Source: Sulfitobacter noctilucae
GTDB taxonomy: Bacteria > Pseudomonadota > Alphaproteobacteria > Rhodobacterales > Rhodobacteraceae
Reading direction: 5' to 3'
Assembly (NCBI RefSeq): GCF_000622365.1
Contig: NZ_JASC01000014.1
Coordinates: 558,001 to 622,000, forward strand
Length of the DNA: 64,000 nucleotides
In this document: one piece after another, positions 29,137-37,796 of the stretch
Position numbering within the stretch: the first letter of the stretch is position 1
Layout: each line of letters begins with the position of its first letter
Program-made: the position numbers and the translations under genes
The notes under the pieces: model-generated
What the model was told of the DNA's origin: nothing
Databases searched by the model: none
What the model saw: only the letters and a program-made list of their open reading frames with translations

Positions 29137-30381
29137 ATGAAGAAATACTCTGTCTTTGCCGTCGCCCGCGAAGCGATGCGCCATCACACCGGCTGGAACC
29201 GCGCCTGGCGCGATGCGCAACCGAAGGCAAAGTATGACGTGATCATCATCGGGGCAGGGGGGCACGGCTTGGCCACGGCCTACTACCTCGGCAAGAATTT
29301 TGGCATCACCAATGTCGCGATTTTGGAGAAAGGCTGGTTGGGCGGTGGCAACACGGGCCGCAACACGACGATCATCCGCTCGAACTACCTTCAGGACCCG
29401 TCTGCGGCGATCTATGAAAAATCCCGATCCCTCTACGAAACGATGAGCCAGGATCTGAACTATAACGTGATGTTCAGCCCACGCGGTGTGATCATGCTGG
29501 CGCAAACCGAACACGAGGTGCGCGGCTACAAGCGCACGGCGCATGCCAATGCGCTGCAAGGCGTGCAGACCGAATTCATCGACGCCGCCCGCGTCAAGGA
29601 ACTCTGCCCGATCATGGACATCGACGGGCCGAGCTATCCGGTACTGGGTGGCCTGTGGCAAGCACGCGGCGGCACAGCGCGGCATGATGCGGTCGCCTGG
29701 GGCTATGCGCGAGCATGCTCCGACATGGGCATGGACGTGATCCAGAAATGCGAAGTGACGGGCATCCGACAGGAAGGCGGCAAAGTTGTCGGCGTCAGCA
29801 CCAGCCGGGGCGACATCGGCTGCGACAAACTGGGTATGGTGGTCGCGGGCCACTCCGGCCATTTGGCCGATATGGCAGGCTTCCGTCTGCCCATCGAATC
29901 CGTAGCGCTTCAGGCGCTGGTATCAGAACCGATCAAACCCTGTATGGACGTCGTCGTGATGGCCAACACAGTGCACGGCTATTTGTCGCAATCAGACAAG
30001 GGCGAGATGGTCATCGGCGGTGGCACCGACGGGTACAACAACTACACCCAGCGCGGATCATTCCATCATATCGAGGAAACGGTCAGGGCGCTGGTCGAGA
30101 CCTTCCCGATGCTCTCGCGCCTCAAGATGCTGCGCCAATGGGGCGGCATCGTGGATGTGACAGGCGACCGCTCGCCGATCCTGTCAAAAACACCTGTCGA
30201 AAATATCTTTATCAACTGCGGTTGGGGCACCGGCGGCTTCAAGGCGATACCTGGTTCAGGTTGGGCCATGGCGGAACTGATGGCCAAAGGCCGCTCGCCA
30301 CTGACCGATGCCTTCGGGCTGGAGCGGTTTACCGAAGGCCGTTTCATTGATGAAAGCGTGGCTGCGGGGGTGGCCCACTGA
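29137..30381 (+). CDS. soxB: sarcosine oxidase beta subunit
   Basis: 414-residue FAD subunit of heterotetrameric sarcosine oxidase, which oxidises sarcosine to glycine and forms 5,10-methylene-THF and H2O2. The ATG at 29137 gives MKKYSVFAVAREAM, the usual SoxB opening. The FAD fold YDVIIIGAGGHGLATAYYLG is at 33-52. GGTARHDAVAWG includes His183, aligned with the covalent FMN-linked His. C-terminal GWGTGGFKAIPGSG completes the flavin site. First gene of soxB-X-soxD-soxA-soxG. Confidence 0.95.
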   Translation: MKKYSVFAVAREAMRHHTGWNRAWRDAQPKAKYDVIIIGAGGHGLATAYYLGKNFGITNVAILEKGWLGGGNTGRNTTIIRSNYLQDPSAAIYEKSRSLYETMSQDLNYNVMFSPRGVIMLAQTEHEVRGYKRTAHANALQGVQTEFIDAARVKELCPIMDIDGPSYPVLGGLWQARGGTARHDAVAWGYARACSDMGMDVIQKCEVTGIRQEGGKVVGVSTSRGDIGCDKLGMVVAGHSGHLADMAGFRLPIESVALQALVSEPIKPCMDVVVMANTVHGYLSQSDKGEMVIGGGTDGYNNYTQRGSFHHIEETVRALVETFPMLSRLKMLRQWGGIVDVTGDRSPILSKTPVENIFINCGWGTGGFKAIPGSGWAMAELMAKGRSPLTDAFGLERFTEGRFIDESVAAGVAH

Positions 30382-30475
30382 TGTTGCCACTTCACAACAC
30401 CGCTGCGGGCTTAGGGAACCTTTATAGAGGTCCGGATGTTTCCTGTGCAGAACCTGAAATAGAAGGGAATGCAAA

Positions 30476-30745
30476 ATGGAACATCCAGACCGTACCGTAT
30501 CTGAACGTAACACCACGACCACCACAACGACCTCGGGTGGCGCAAGCATGGGATTTATCGTCGGGGCTCTTGTGGTCATCGTCGGCATCCTTGCCTACGT
30601 CGTCTTCGGCAACGGGGCGGACACGTCCGACGGCGCAGCCGATGACGTCAACGTCACAATCGAAGGTGCAGGCGATGCCGTCGAAGGCGCAGCGGACGCC
30701 GTTGAAGGTGCCGCATCTTCGGGTGCCGAAGCTGTCGCTGACTAA
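30476..30745 (+). CDS. small single-pass membrane protein inserted in the sox cluster
   Basis: 89-residue protein. It has a hydrophilic N-terminus with a run of eight Thr (RNTTTTTTTTS region), one membrane helix (MGFIVGALVVIVGILAYVVF, about 25-44) and an acidic Ala/Glu/Asp tail containing the direct repeat DAVEGAADAVEGAA. AGAAGGGA precedes the ATG. No known domain. It lies between soxB and soxD, where the two genes are normally adjacent, and may be a membrane partner or simply an insertion. Confidence 0.75.
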   Translation: MEHPDRTVSERNTTTTTTTSGGASMGFIVGALVVIVGILAYVVFGNGADTSDGAADDVNVTIEGAGDAVEGAADAVEGAASSGAEAVAD

Positions 30746-30850
30746 GCGCAGCGTATATCTAGGTAGCAACACCGATGTGGCTGCTCTTCTGACGAGGGGC
30801 AGCCATTGCTTTGCGCGATCCGTCCCACATTCACGAACGGAATTTGCGAC

Positions 30851-31183
30851 ATGCTAACGATCCATTGTCCTAACTGCGGCGTCACGGCGGAAGAAACCGA
30901 GTTCCACGCCCACGGCGAGGCGCATCTGAAACGCTTCGGCCCCGGGTCCTCCGAAGACGATTTCGAATCCTACCTTTTCATGCGCAAAAACCCCAAGGGC
31001 GTACACTTCGAGCGTTGGCGGCACCAGTACGGCTGCGGCAAGTGGTTCCATGTGGCGCGTTGCACCACGACCCTGGAAATCTTCGGCAGCTATTCCGCCC
31101 AGACCACCGAACCGCCGAAAGAGATCATCAACCACATCGAAAACCGTCGCCCAGACTGGAACGCCACAGAGGCACCAAAGTGA
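30851..31183 (+). CDS. soxD: sarcosine oxidase delta subunit
   Basis: 110-residue small subunit from the ATG at 30851 (MLTIHCPNCGVTAEETEF). It carries the zinc-ribbon pattern CPNCG near the N-terminus and YGCGKWFHVARCTTT in the middle, matching SoxD zinc ligands. It stabilises the alpha-beta-gamma-delta heterotetramer. It lies 105 nt after the small membrane protein gene and 163 nt before soxA. Confidence 0.95.
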   Translation: MLTIHCPNCGVTAEETEFHAHGEAHLKRFGPGSSEDDFESYLFMRKNPKGVHFERWRHQYGCGKWFHVARCTTTLEIFGSYSAQTTEPPKEIINHIENRRPDWNATEAPK

Positions 31184-31346
31184 CCCCCTTTCTCTTTTTG
31201 GCCAAAGGGTCTTCACTTTCAAAAGGTGTCACAAGACGCTGCCTTTCCCTGCAGTCAAACGCGCCTTGTGCCGCATCTTTGTTTATCGGGAAAGCAATGC
31301 CCCGACATACCGTCCGCACCAACCACCCACACCATAGGTCGCACAC

Positions 31347-34300
31347 ATGAGCACACGCCTCGCCACCCCCGGCCGACTGATCGACAAAGCTGCCCCGGTC
31401 TCCTTCACCTTCAACGGTAAACAGCTGCGTGGCTACAAGGGCGATACGCTCGCCTCCGCTTTGCTCGCCAACGACCAGATGCTGATGGGCCGCTCTTTCA
31501 AATATCACCGCCCGCGCGGGGTTGTGGCATCGGGGGCGGAAGAACCGAACGGGCTGGTCAACCTAGGGTCCGAAGGCCGGTTCGAGCCGAACCAGCGCGT
31601 CACCACGACCGAGCTGTTCGAGGGGTTGGAAGCCAGCAGCCAGAACCACTGGCCCAGCCTGGAATTCGATGTGGGGGCCATTAATGCACAGCTCAGCCGG
31701 TTTCTGCCTGCGGGCTTTTACTACAAAATGTTTATGTATCCGCGCAGCTTTTGGGAACATGTCTATGAGCCGATCATCCGCGCCTCTGCGGGTCTTGGCA
31801 AAGCGCCGAAGGCGCGGGATGTGGACACCTACGAACACTTCTACACCTTTTGTGATGTATTAATCGTCGGCGGCGGGGTTGCCGGGATGCAAGCCGCGCT
31901 GACCGCAGGCAAAGCCGGTGCGCGGGTGATCCTGCTCGAGCAGACCGATCATTGGGGCGGGCGTGCGCCGGTGGACGGGGGCCGGATCGATGGTGCCCCC
32001 GTGGATGACTATGTGAAAGAAACCCTCAACGCGCTGCGGTCCATGGACAATGTAGAGATGCGTCTGCGTACAATGGGGGCGGGCGTCTACGATCACGGGT
32101 ACGCGCTGGGCTACGAACGATTGACCGACCATGCACCTGAAGCAGCAGGTCCGCGTCATCGCCTGTGGCGTATCCGCGCCGCACAAATCATCACCGCGAC
32201 GGGTGCGATCGAGCGTCCGCTCAGCTTTGCCGGTAACGATATCCCGGGAGTGATGCTGGCCTCGGCAGTGCGCGACTATGTGGTCAACTATGGCGTATCC
32301 GTGGGCGACCGCACGGTCGTTGTGACGAACAATGACAACGCCTATCTGACGGCAATTGCGCTGAAACATGCAGGCCTCGATGTGCCGGTGATCCTTGATG
32401 CGCGGGTCTTGCCCAGCGATCTCGGGTTGATCGAACGGGCCAAGGCGCTGGGCATTCGTGTACTGATGGGCCACGCCATTGCAACCGTCAAGGGCGGCAA
32501 GCGCGTGACCGGCGTCAGCATTTGCGCCCAAGCCGGCGAAGGTGCCGTACTGGAAGAAATCCAATGCGATGCAGTGGCCATGTCGGGCGGCTGGTCCCCG
32601 GTGGTGCATCTGTGGTCGCACTGCGGGGGCAAACTGCGCTGGGACACCGCTCATGCCTGCTTTAGCCCCGATGTGGATAATCCGCCCAAGGGCTCCGATG
32701 GCATGGGTTTTGTGACCCCGGCAGGGGCGGCATCGGGTATGTTTGCGCTGGATGATGTGCTGCATGACGCCCATGCTGCGGCCGAAGGGGTGATCACCAG
32801 TCTCGATATGAAACTGCCCAAGGATGTGACGTCTCCCATCGCTGAGCGGCGCGAGGAAAGCCCGATGGCCCCCGTCTGGATGATGCCACAGGGGGCAAGC
32901 GTCAAACTGCGCGAAAAGACATGGCTGGACTATCAGAATGACGTCAAGGTGTCCGACGTCCGGCTTGCCGCGCAAGAAGGCTTTGTCAGTGTCGAACATG
33001 CAAAGCGGTATACCACGCTTGGTATGGCGACCGATCAGGGCAAGCTAAGCAACATCAACGGGCTGGCCACACTGGCGGGGGCGTTGGACGCGGATATTCC
33101 AACTGTGGGCACCACCACTTTCCGCCCGCCTTATCAACCCATATCGCTTGGCGCGATTGGCGGCGAGGCGCGGGGCGACATCTTTCAGCCCATCCGCCGC
33201 ACACCGATGCAGGACTGGCACGAGGCCAATGGCGCGGTGTTTGAACCTGTTGGCCGATGGCGTCGGCCCTACGCCTTCACGCGGGGACTGGAAAGCACTC
33301 ACGATGCAGTAATGCGTGAAGTAAAGAACACTCGCGAAAAACTAGGTTTGCTGGACGCGTCGACCCTTGGCAAAATCATCGTCAAAGGCCCCGATGCGGG
33401 CAAGTTTCTGGACATGATGTACACCAACATGATGTCCACGCTGAAGCCCGGCAAATGCCGCTATGGCCTTATGTGTTCGGAGAACGGTTTCCTGATCGAC
33501 GACGGTGTTGTTGCCCGGATCGACGAGGATACATGGCTGTGTCACACCACCACCGGCGGCGCGGAAAGCATTCATGCCCACATGGAAGAATGGCTGCAGA
33601 CCGAATGGTGGGACTGGAACGTCTATGTGGCGAACGTGACAGAGCAATACGCGCAAATCGCTGTGGTCGGTCCGAATGCCCGCACCGCGTTGGAGCGTTT
33701 GGGCGGCATGGACCTGTCAAAAGAGGCGCTGGGGTTCATGGACTGGGCGGATGGCACCTTGGGTGGCTTCAAGGTCCGTATCTTTCGGATCTCTTTCTCG
33801 GGCGAGCTTTCATACGAGATTGCCATCGACGCAGGCCACGGGCAGGCACTGTGGGATTCGCTCTTGGCCGTAGGCGCTGATCTGGGCGCGATGCCATACG
33901 GCACCGAATGTTTGCACATCCTGCGCGCTGAGAAAGGATTCATCATGATCGGGGACGAAACCGACGGCACCGTGATCCCGCAGGATCTGGGCTTGAACTG
34001 GGCGATCTCGAAAAAGAAAGAGGATTATCTGGGCAAGCGCGCACAGGCGCGGTCCCATATGACCGATCCTTCGCGCTGGAAGCTTGTGGGGCTTGAGACT
34101 GTAGACGGATCCACGCTGCCGGACGGGGCCTATGCAACGGGCGAGGGGACCAATGCCAACGGCCAGCAGAACATGATCGGTCGCGTCACCTCAACCTACC
34201 ATTCTCCGACCCTCGATCGCGGCATTGCCATGGGGCTTGTGCTGAACGCTCCTGACCGCATGGGCGAAGTGCTCAGATTCCCGGGCACCGATGGCAAGAT

Positions 34301-34364
34301 CTACGAGGCCAAAATCGTGGACCCGGTGTTTTATGACAAGGAAGGGAGCAAGCAGAATGTCTGA
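31347..34364 (+). CDS. soxA: sarcosine oxidase alpha subunit
   Basis: 1005-residue subunit. The N-terminal domain (about 10-100) resembles a 2Fe-2S ferredoxin fold lacking cluster Cys (SFTFNGKQLRGYKGDTLASA). A central NAD-binding Rossmann domain has DVLIVGGGVAGMQAALTAGK near 170. The C-terminal half (about 610-1000) is GcvT-like and binds tetrahydrofolate, accepting the one-carbon unit. The length is typical. The stop overlaps the soxG start by 8 nt. Confidence 0.96.
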   Translation: MSTRLATPGRLIDKAAPVSFTFNGKQLRGYKGDTLASALLANDQMLMGRSFKYHRPRGVVASGAEEPNGLVNLGSEGRFEPNQRVTTTELFEGLEASSQNHWPSLEFDVGAINAQLSRFLPAGFYYKMFMYPRSFWEHVYEPIIRASAGLGKAPKARDVDTYEHFYTFCDVLIVGGGVAGMQAALTAGKAGARVILLEQTDHWGGRAPVDGGRIDGAPVDDYVKETLNALRSMDNVEMRLRTMGAGVYDHGYALGYERLTDHAPEAAGPRHRLWRIRAAQIITATGAIERPLSFAGNDIPGVMLASAVRDYVVNYGVSVGDRTVVVTNNDNAYLTAIALKHAGLDVPVILDARVLPSDLGLIERAKALGIRVLMGHAIATVKGGKRVTGVSICAQAGEGAVLEEIQCDAVAMSGGWSPVVHLWSHCGGKLRWDTAHACFSPDVDNPPKGSDGMGFVTPAGAASGMFALDDVLHDAHAAAEGVITSLDMKLPKDVTSPIAERREESPMAPVWMMPQGASVKLREKTWLDYQNDVKVSDVRLAAQEGFVSVEHAKRYTTLGMATDQGKLSNINGLATLAGALDADIPTVGTTTFRPPYQPISLGAIGGEARGDIFQPIRRTPMQDWHEANGAVFEPVGRWRRPYAFTRGLESTHDAVMREVKNTREKLGLLDASTLGKIIVKGPDAGKFLDMMYTNMMSTLKPGKCRYGLMCSENGFLIDDGVVARIDEDTWLCHTTTGGAESIHAHMEEWLQTEWWDWNVYVANVTEQYAQIAVVGPNARTALERLGGMDLSKEALGFMDWADGTLGGFKVRIFRISFSGELSYEIAIDAGHGQALWDSLLAVGADLGAMPYGTECLHILRAEKGFIMIGDETDGTVIPQDLGLNWAISKKKEDYLGKRAQARSHMTDPSRWKLVGLETVDGSTLPDGAYATGEGTNANGQQNMIGRVTSTYHSPTLDRGIAMGLVLNAPDRMGEVLRFPGTDGKIYEAKIVDPVFYDKEGSKQNV

Positions 34365-34932
34365 TCCTGTAACCGCCTTGAAAGGCTTGAAGAACACGGG
34401 TGGGTTTGCGTCGATCAGCGAGGTCGGCCCGACGGGCATGATCACCCTGCGTGGTGATCTGTCTGCTAAGCCAGTGATCAAAGCAGCGGTGGCCGCGAGT
34501 GGTGTGACCATGCCGGAACAGGGTCGCATTGGCAGCGAAGGCAATCACGCGATGGCCTGGATGTCGCCGGATGAACTGTTGATCCTATGCGCCTACGGCG
34601 ATGTTCACGACCGTCTGGCGGCATTGAACAAGAAGCTGTCGGGTCAACACACACTCGCGGTGAATGTGTCCGATGCCCGCGCAATGTTTCGGGTCCGTGG
34701 TGCACATGCACGCGAAGTTATCGCTAAGGTTGCGCCAGTGGATATGCATCCCGATGCCTTCACGCCCGGCATGTTCCGCCGCACTCGTTTTGCGCAGGTG
34801 CCTGCGGCCTTTTGGATGCCTGAACCTGATGTGGTGCAGGTCATCTGCTTCCGGTCCGTTGCGCGATATATGTACGATCTTTTGGGCATGGCGGCGCAAA
34901 GCAGATCCGAAGTGGGTTACTTCCGCCGCTGA
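34357..34932 (+). CDS. soxG: sarcosine oxidase gamma subunit
   Basis: 191-residue subunit from the ATG at 34357, preceded by GAAGGGAG and overlapping the soxA stop. It resembles a folate-binding GcvT fragment: SDARAMFRVRGAHAREVIAK and CFRSVARYMYDLLGMAA near the C-terminus. It completes the heterotetramer. It is last of the sox cluster; glyA, folD or purU, often near sox operons, are not in this window. Confidence 0.93.
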   Translation: MSDPVTALKGLKNTGGFASISEVGPTGMITLRGDLSAKPVIKAAVAASGVTMPEQGRIGSEGNHAMAWMSPDELLILCAYGDVHDRLAALNKKLSGQHTLAVNVSDARAMFRVRGAHAREVIAKVAPVDMHPDAFTPGMFRRTRFAQVPAAFWMPEPDVVQVICFRSVARYMYDLLGMAAQSRSEVGYFRR

Positions 34933-35016
34933 CTTTCCCGCAGTTGGTCTTGGTACGGCCGCATTCGAGGTGTTCTGTGCTTGTCTACCGAAGGGGTGGG
35001 GCGAGGAGACAATAAG

Positions 35017-35577
35017 ATGCGCAAAGCCTTTGGAACACTTATACTCGCGCTGGTTGGCGCGACCGTTCTCTCGATCATCTGGCTGGGTGGTGCCGCGTTT
35101 CTGGGGAACGAAGGGGCGATTTGGGCCTTTTTTCTGGGTGGAATGTTTCTGCGCATCCCGGTACTCTTTCTGCTGGTGATCCTGGCGATGATCGGAGGCC
35201 ATCTGCGCAACTCGGGCGACAACCCGCTTCCGTCGCCGCGCCGCGAACGGATCGAGCCTCCTTTGAAGGGCGCAGTCGGTGTCAGACCCGCAACCTCTGG
35301 TTCAGAAGGACCGGCCGGTGAGCAATCGACGCCAAAGGCAACAAGAAACCACACGATCTATGGTTGTGCCGGGATTGTTCTTGGAGCGCTTTTTCTGGCA
35401 GCCAGCGTCCGGCACGCCGTCGGCCTGACGCATTTTGAAAATGCTGGCATTTTCCTGCTCATGATCATCATGCAGTTTAAAACGCTCTTCGGTGTTTTAC
35501 TTATTCTCTTCGGTCTTGCAGAATTGCAGCATGTCAAAGGTATCCGACAGACTGTTGATGATACCTTCAGTACCTGA
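35017..35577 (+). CDS. hypothetical membrane protein with four predicted helices
   Basis: 186 residues from the ATG at 35017, chosen for the GAGGAG ribosome site upstream. Two N-terminal helices (TLILALVGATVLSIIWL and IPVLFLLVILAMIGGHL) are followed by a polar Pro/Arg-rich loop (about 65-115) and two C-terminal helices (YGCAGIVLGALFLAASV and FLLMIIMQFKTLFGVLLILF). No family recognised. It is separate from sox and sodB. Confidence 0.65.
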   Translation: MRKAFGTLILALVGATVLSIIWLGGAAFLGNEGAIWAFFLGGMFLRIPVLFLLVILAMIGGHLRNSGDNPLPSPRRERIEPPLKGAVGVRPATSGSEGPAGEQSTPKATRNHTIYGCAGIVLGALFLAASVRHAVGLTHFENAGIFLLMIIMQFKTLFGVLLILFGLAELQHVKGIRQTVDDTFST

Positions 35578-35731
35578 GGCTTGCGGCAAATCCGTAGTGG
35601 TCCGAACCTGCATAAAGCGTCTGGTGCCTGTTGATCCTGTGGTGATGTTTCCCAAGGCGCAGCCTTGACTAAGGGCTGGCGCGTGCTTCATTTGATAAGA
35701 AATGATACTTTAACATCAAGGAGGCCCAACA

Positions 35732-36331
35732 ATGGCTTTTTCACTTCCCGATCTTCCCTATGCCCACGACGCCCTTGCCGCCAAAGGCATGAGCGCCGAG
35801 ACGCTGGAGTACCATCACGACAAGCATCACAACGCTTATGTCACCAATGGCAACAAGGCGATTGAGGGCACAGAGTGGGAAGGCAAGTCTCTCGAAGAGA
35901 TCATCAAGGGTACGTATGACGCGAATGCTGTGGCGCAGTCGGGCATTTTCAACAACATTAGCCAGCTGTGGAATCACAATCAGTTCTGGGAGATGATGGG
36001 TCCGAATGACAGCGCCATGCCCGGCGAGCTGGAAAAGGCGATCACCGAAAGCTTTGGCTCCGTCGACAAATTCAAGGACGAATTCAAGGCGGCAGGTGCC
36101 GGTCAGTTCGGCTCCGGTTGGGCTTGGCTGGTCAAGGACACGGACGGCGGCCTGAAGGTCACCAAGACCGAAAACGGCGTGAACCCTGTGTGCTTCGGCC
36201 AGACCGCTTTGCTGGGCTGTGATGTATGGGAGCATTCCTATTACATCGACTTCCGCAACGCGCGTCCCGACTACCTGTCGAACTTCCTTGACAACCTTGT
36301 GGACTGGGAAAACGTCGCCTCGCGCATGTAA
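35732..36331 (+). CDS. sodB: superoxide dismutase, Fe/Mn family
   Basis: 199-residue enzyme converting superoxide to O2 and H2O2. Metal ligands are His28 (EYHHDKHHNAY), the His in LWNHNQFW, and Asp and His in GCDVWEHSYYIDFRN. The Gln in FNNISQLWNH is at the position seen in iron-type enzymes, so Fe use is more likely; a cambialistic enzyme cannot be excluded. AAGGAGG is well placed before the ATG. A strong terminator follows, so it is probably monocistronic. Confidence 0.95.
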   Translation: MAFSLPDLPYAHDALAAKGMSAETLEYHHDKHHNAYVTNGNKAIEGTEWEGKSLEEIIKGTYDANAVAQSGIFNNISQLWNHNQFWEMMGPNDSAMPGELEKAITESFGSVDKFKDEFKAAGAGQFGSGWAWLVKDTDGGLKVTKTENGVNPVCFGQTALLGCDVWEHSYYIDFRNARPDYLSNFLDNLVDWENVASRM

Positions 36332-36370
36332 CCGCGATAGGCAGCGTGCTATTCTGGCACCTACTGGAAA

Positions 36371-36400
36371 CCCCGCAAGCTTCGGCTTCGCGGGGTTTTT
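36371..36400 (+). terminator. intrinsic terminator after sodB
   Basis: CCCCGC (36371-36376) pairs with GCGGGG (36390-36395). An inner AAGC/GCTT stem closes on a stable TTCG tetraloop, and five T follow. It lies 40 nt after the sodB stop. Confidence 0.9.
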
Positions 36401-36463
36401 GTTTGGAACCTGCGACCTTCCGGAAGGGTTTTGTCATCAACAGCAAGACATGAGGAGGACATT

Positions 36464-36673
36464 ATGACGAAGAGAGATGCAGCCGACAAAGAGGGCGCAA
36501 AGGTCGTCAAAGAGAGCGATGACCAAATCGCAGTCAGCCAGCAAGGCCGCGCTCAAGGCAATTTGCAAAGAGACATCGCCACCCAAAACGAAGAAAAGCG
36601 CGCGGAAGAGATGCCCGCTGGTGTAACGCGCGTAACCGGCTCAGACAAACGCAACCATGGAGAAGACGCATGA
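36464..36673 (+). CDS. small hydrophilic hypothetical protein
   Basis: 69 residues from the ATG at 36464, with GAGGAGGACATT directly upstream. Strongly charged, with no Cys, no helix-forming membrane segment and no known domain (MTKRDAADKEGAKVVKESDD). The stop overlaps the next start by 4 nt (ATGA), so it is coupled to the host-attachment-family gene. The composition resembles small stress-induced or disordered proteins; function is unknown. Confidence 0.75.
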   Translation: MTKRDAADKEGAKVVKESDDQIAVSQQGRAQGNLQRDIATQNEEKRAEEMPAGVTRVTGSDKRNHGEDA

Positions 36674-37125
36674 CCCATCTGACCAACGGAACATGGGTGC
36701 TGATCGCTGACGGTGAGAAGGCGCTTTTTTTGCAGAACGTCACAGACGGCGAAGACCCATATCTCGACGTATTCCGCGAGGAAGAACAGGAAAACCCGCC
36801 GAACAGAGAGCAAGCTGCAAATCGCCGTGGGCGGTTCAATGATGGCCCAAGTGTGCACCGTTCTGCCGTAGACGATACGGACTGGCACCAGCTTTCAAAG
36901 GAAAGGTTCGCAGCAGAGCTTGCTGAGATTCTTTATAAGAAAGCGCATCAGGGCGCGTTCGAAAAACTGGTCATCGTTGCACCGCCAAAGACATTGGGCG
37001 AATTGCGTAACGAAATGCATCAGGAAGTTTCTACCAAGGTCATCGGCGAAGTGCCAAAGACACTGACGAACCACCCTGTTGACGAGATAGAAAAAATTGT
37101 CGCTGCCGAACTGGCCGCCGCGTGA
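36670..37125 (+). CDS. host attachment protein family (Host_attach / baeRF-like)
   Basis: 151-residue cytoplasmic protein of the family named after an Agrobacterium plant-attachment gene and related to release-factor-like folds. It starts LTNGTWVLIADGEKALFLQN, has the middle HQLSKERFAAELAEILYKKA and ends FEKLVIVAPPKTLGELRN with EVPKTLTNHPVDEIEK, all family hallmarks. Biochemical role is unsettled; links to ribosome function or stress have been proposed. Confidence 0.88.
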   Translation: MTHLTNGTWVLIADGEKALFLQNVTDGEDPYLDVFREEEQENPPNREQAANRRGRFNDGPSVHRSAVDDTDWHQLSKERFAAELAEILYKKAHQGAFEKLVIVAPPKTLGELRNEMHQEVSTKVIGEVPKTLTNHPVDEIEKIVAAELAAA

Positions 37126-37143
37126 CGAGGGAGAAACCGTCCG

Positions 37144-37695
37144 TTAACTGAGCGCAGTGTCGAGCGCCGATAGCGCCGCCTTAGCATCCCTGACAAAACT
37201 TACAAAACCCAATATGTCGTCGCCCGCAAACCCGCTGGCGACGACATGCTGCAATAGATCACCCAGTTTATCCCAATAGCCGTTCGTATTGATCACCAGC
37301 ACCGGCTTTTTGTGTAGCCCAAGCTGGCGCCAGGTCAAGACTTCGAACAGTTCATCCAGCGACCCCGCACCGCCCGGCAAGACAAGTACTGCGTCGCAAT
37401 TCATGAACATGACCTTTTTGCGCTCGTGCATGGTTTCGGTCACCACATAGCTGGTCAGATCGGTCTTTCCCACTTCCCAATCGACCAAATGCTGTGGGAT
37501 CACGCCAAAGGTTTCACCGCCCGCCGCCTGTGCCGATCGCGCCACACTGCCCATCAGCCCAACATCACCCGCGCCATAGACCAACCGGTACCCGTCCTCT
37601 GCCAATCCCGTGCCCAGCGTTTCGGCATCGCGGGTAAATGTCGGATCGTTGCCGGGCCGTGACCCACAGAATACACATACCGATTTTCGCGTCAT
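37144..37695 (-). CDS. LOG-family cytokinin riboside 5'-monophosphate phosphoribohydrolase-like protein
   Basis: 183-residue Rossmann-fold protein (TIGR00730). The start MTRKSVCVFCGSRPGND at 37695 follows AAAGGCGACAG. The motif PGGAGSLDELFE is the PGGxGxxxE active-site loop of LOG enzymes, which release a base from nucleoside monophosphates. It is convergent with the host-attachment gene and divergent from the LysM gene, about 100 nt away. Confidence 0.92.
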   Translation of the reverse strand: MTRKSVCVFCGSRPGNDPTFTRDAETLGTGLAEDGYRLVYGAGDVGLMGSVARSAQAAGGETFGVIPQHLVDWEVGKTDLTSYVVTETMHERKKVMFMNCDAVLVLPGGAGSLDELFEVLTWRQLGLHKKPVLVINTNGYWDKLGDLLQHVVASGFAGDDILGFVSFVRDAKAALSALDTALS

Positions 37696-37796
37696 TCTGT
37701 CGCCTTTCTTGTGAAAGTGTGCCTTGGTGGGACCAGTGGCATTTTGACCCCTGTTAGACTGCTTGCTAAAAAGGCTCAACCTTTTGGGATAGAACG

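Noticed and set aside
31182..31211. Weak hairpin between soxD and soxA (GACCC paired with GGGTC)
   Set aside because: Short stem with a bulge and no clean T-run; not enough for a terminator call inside an operon.
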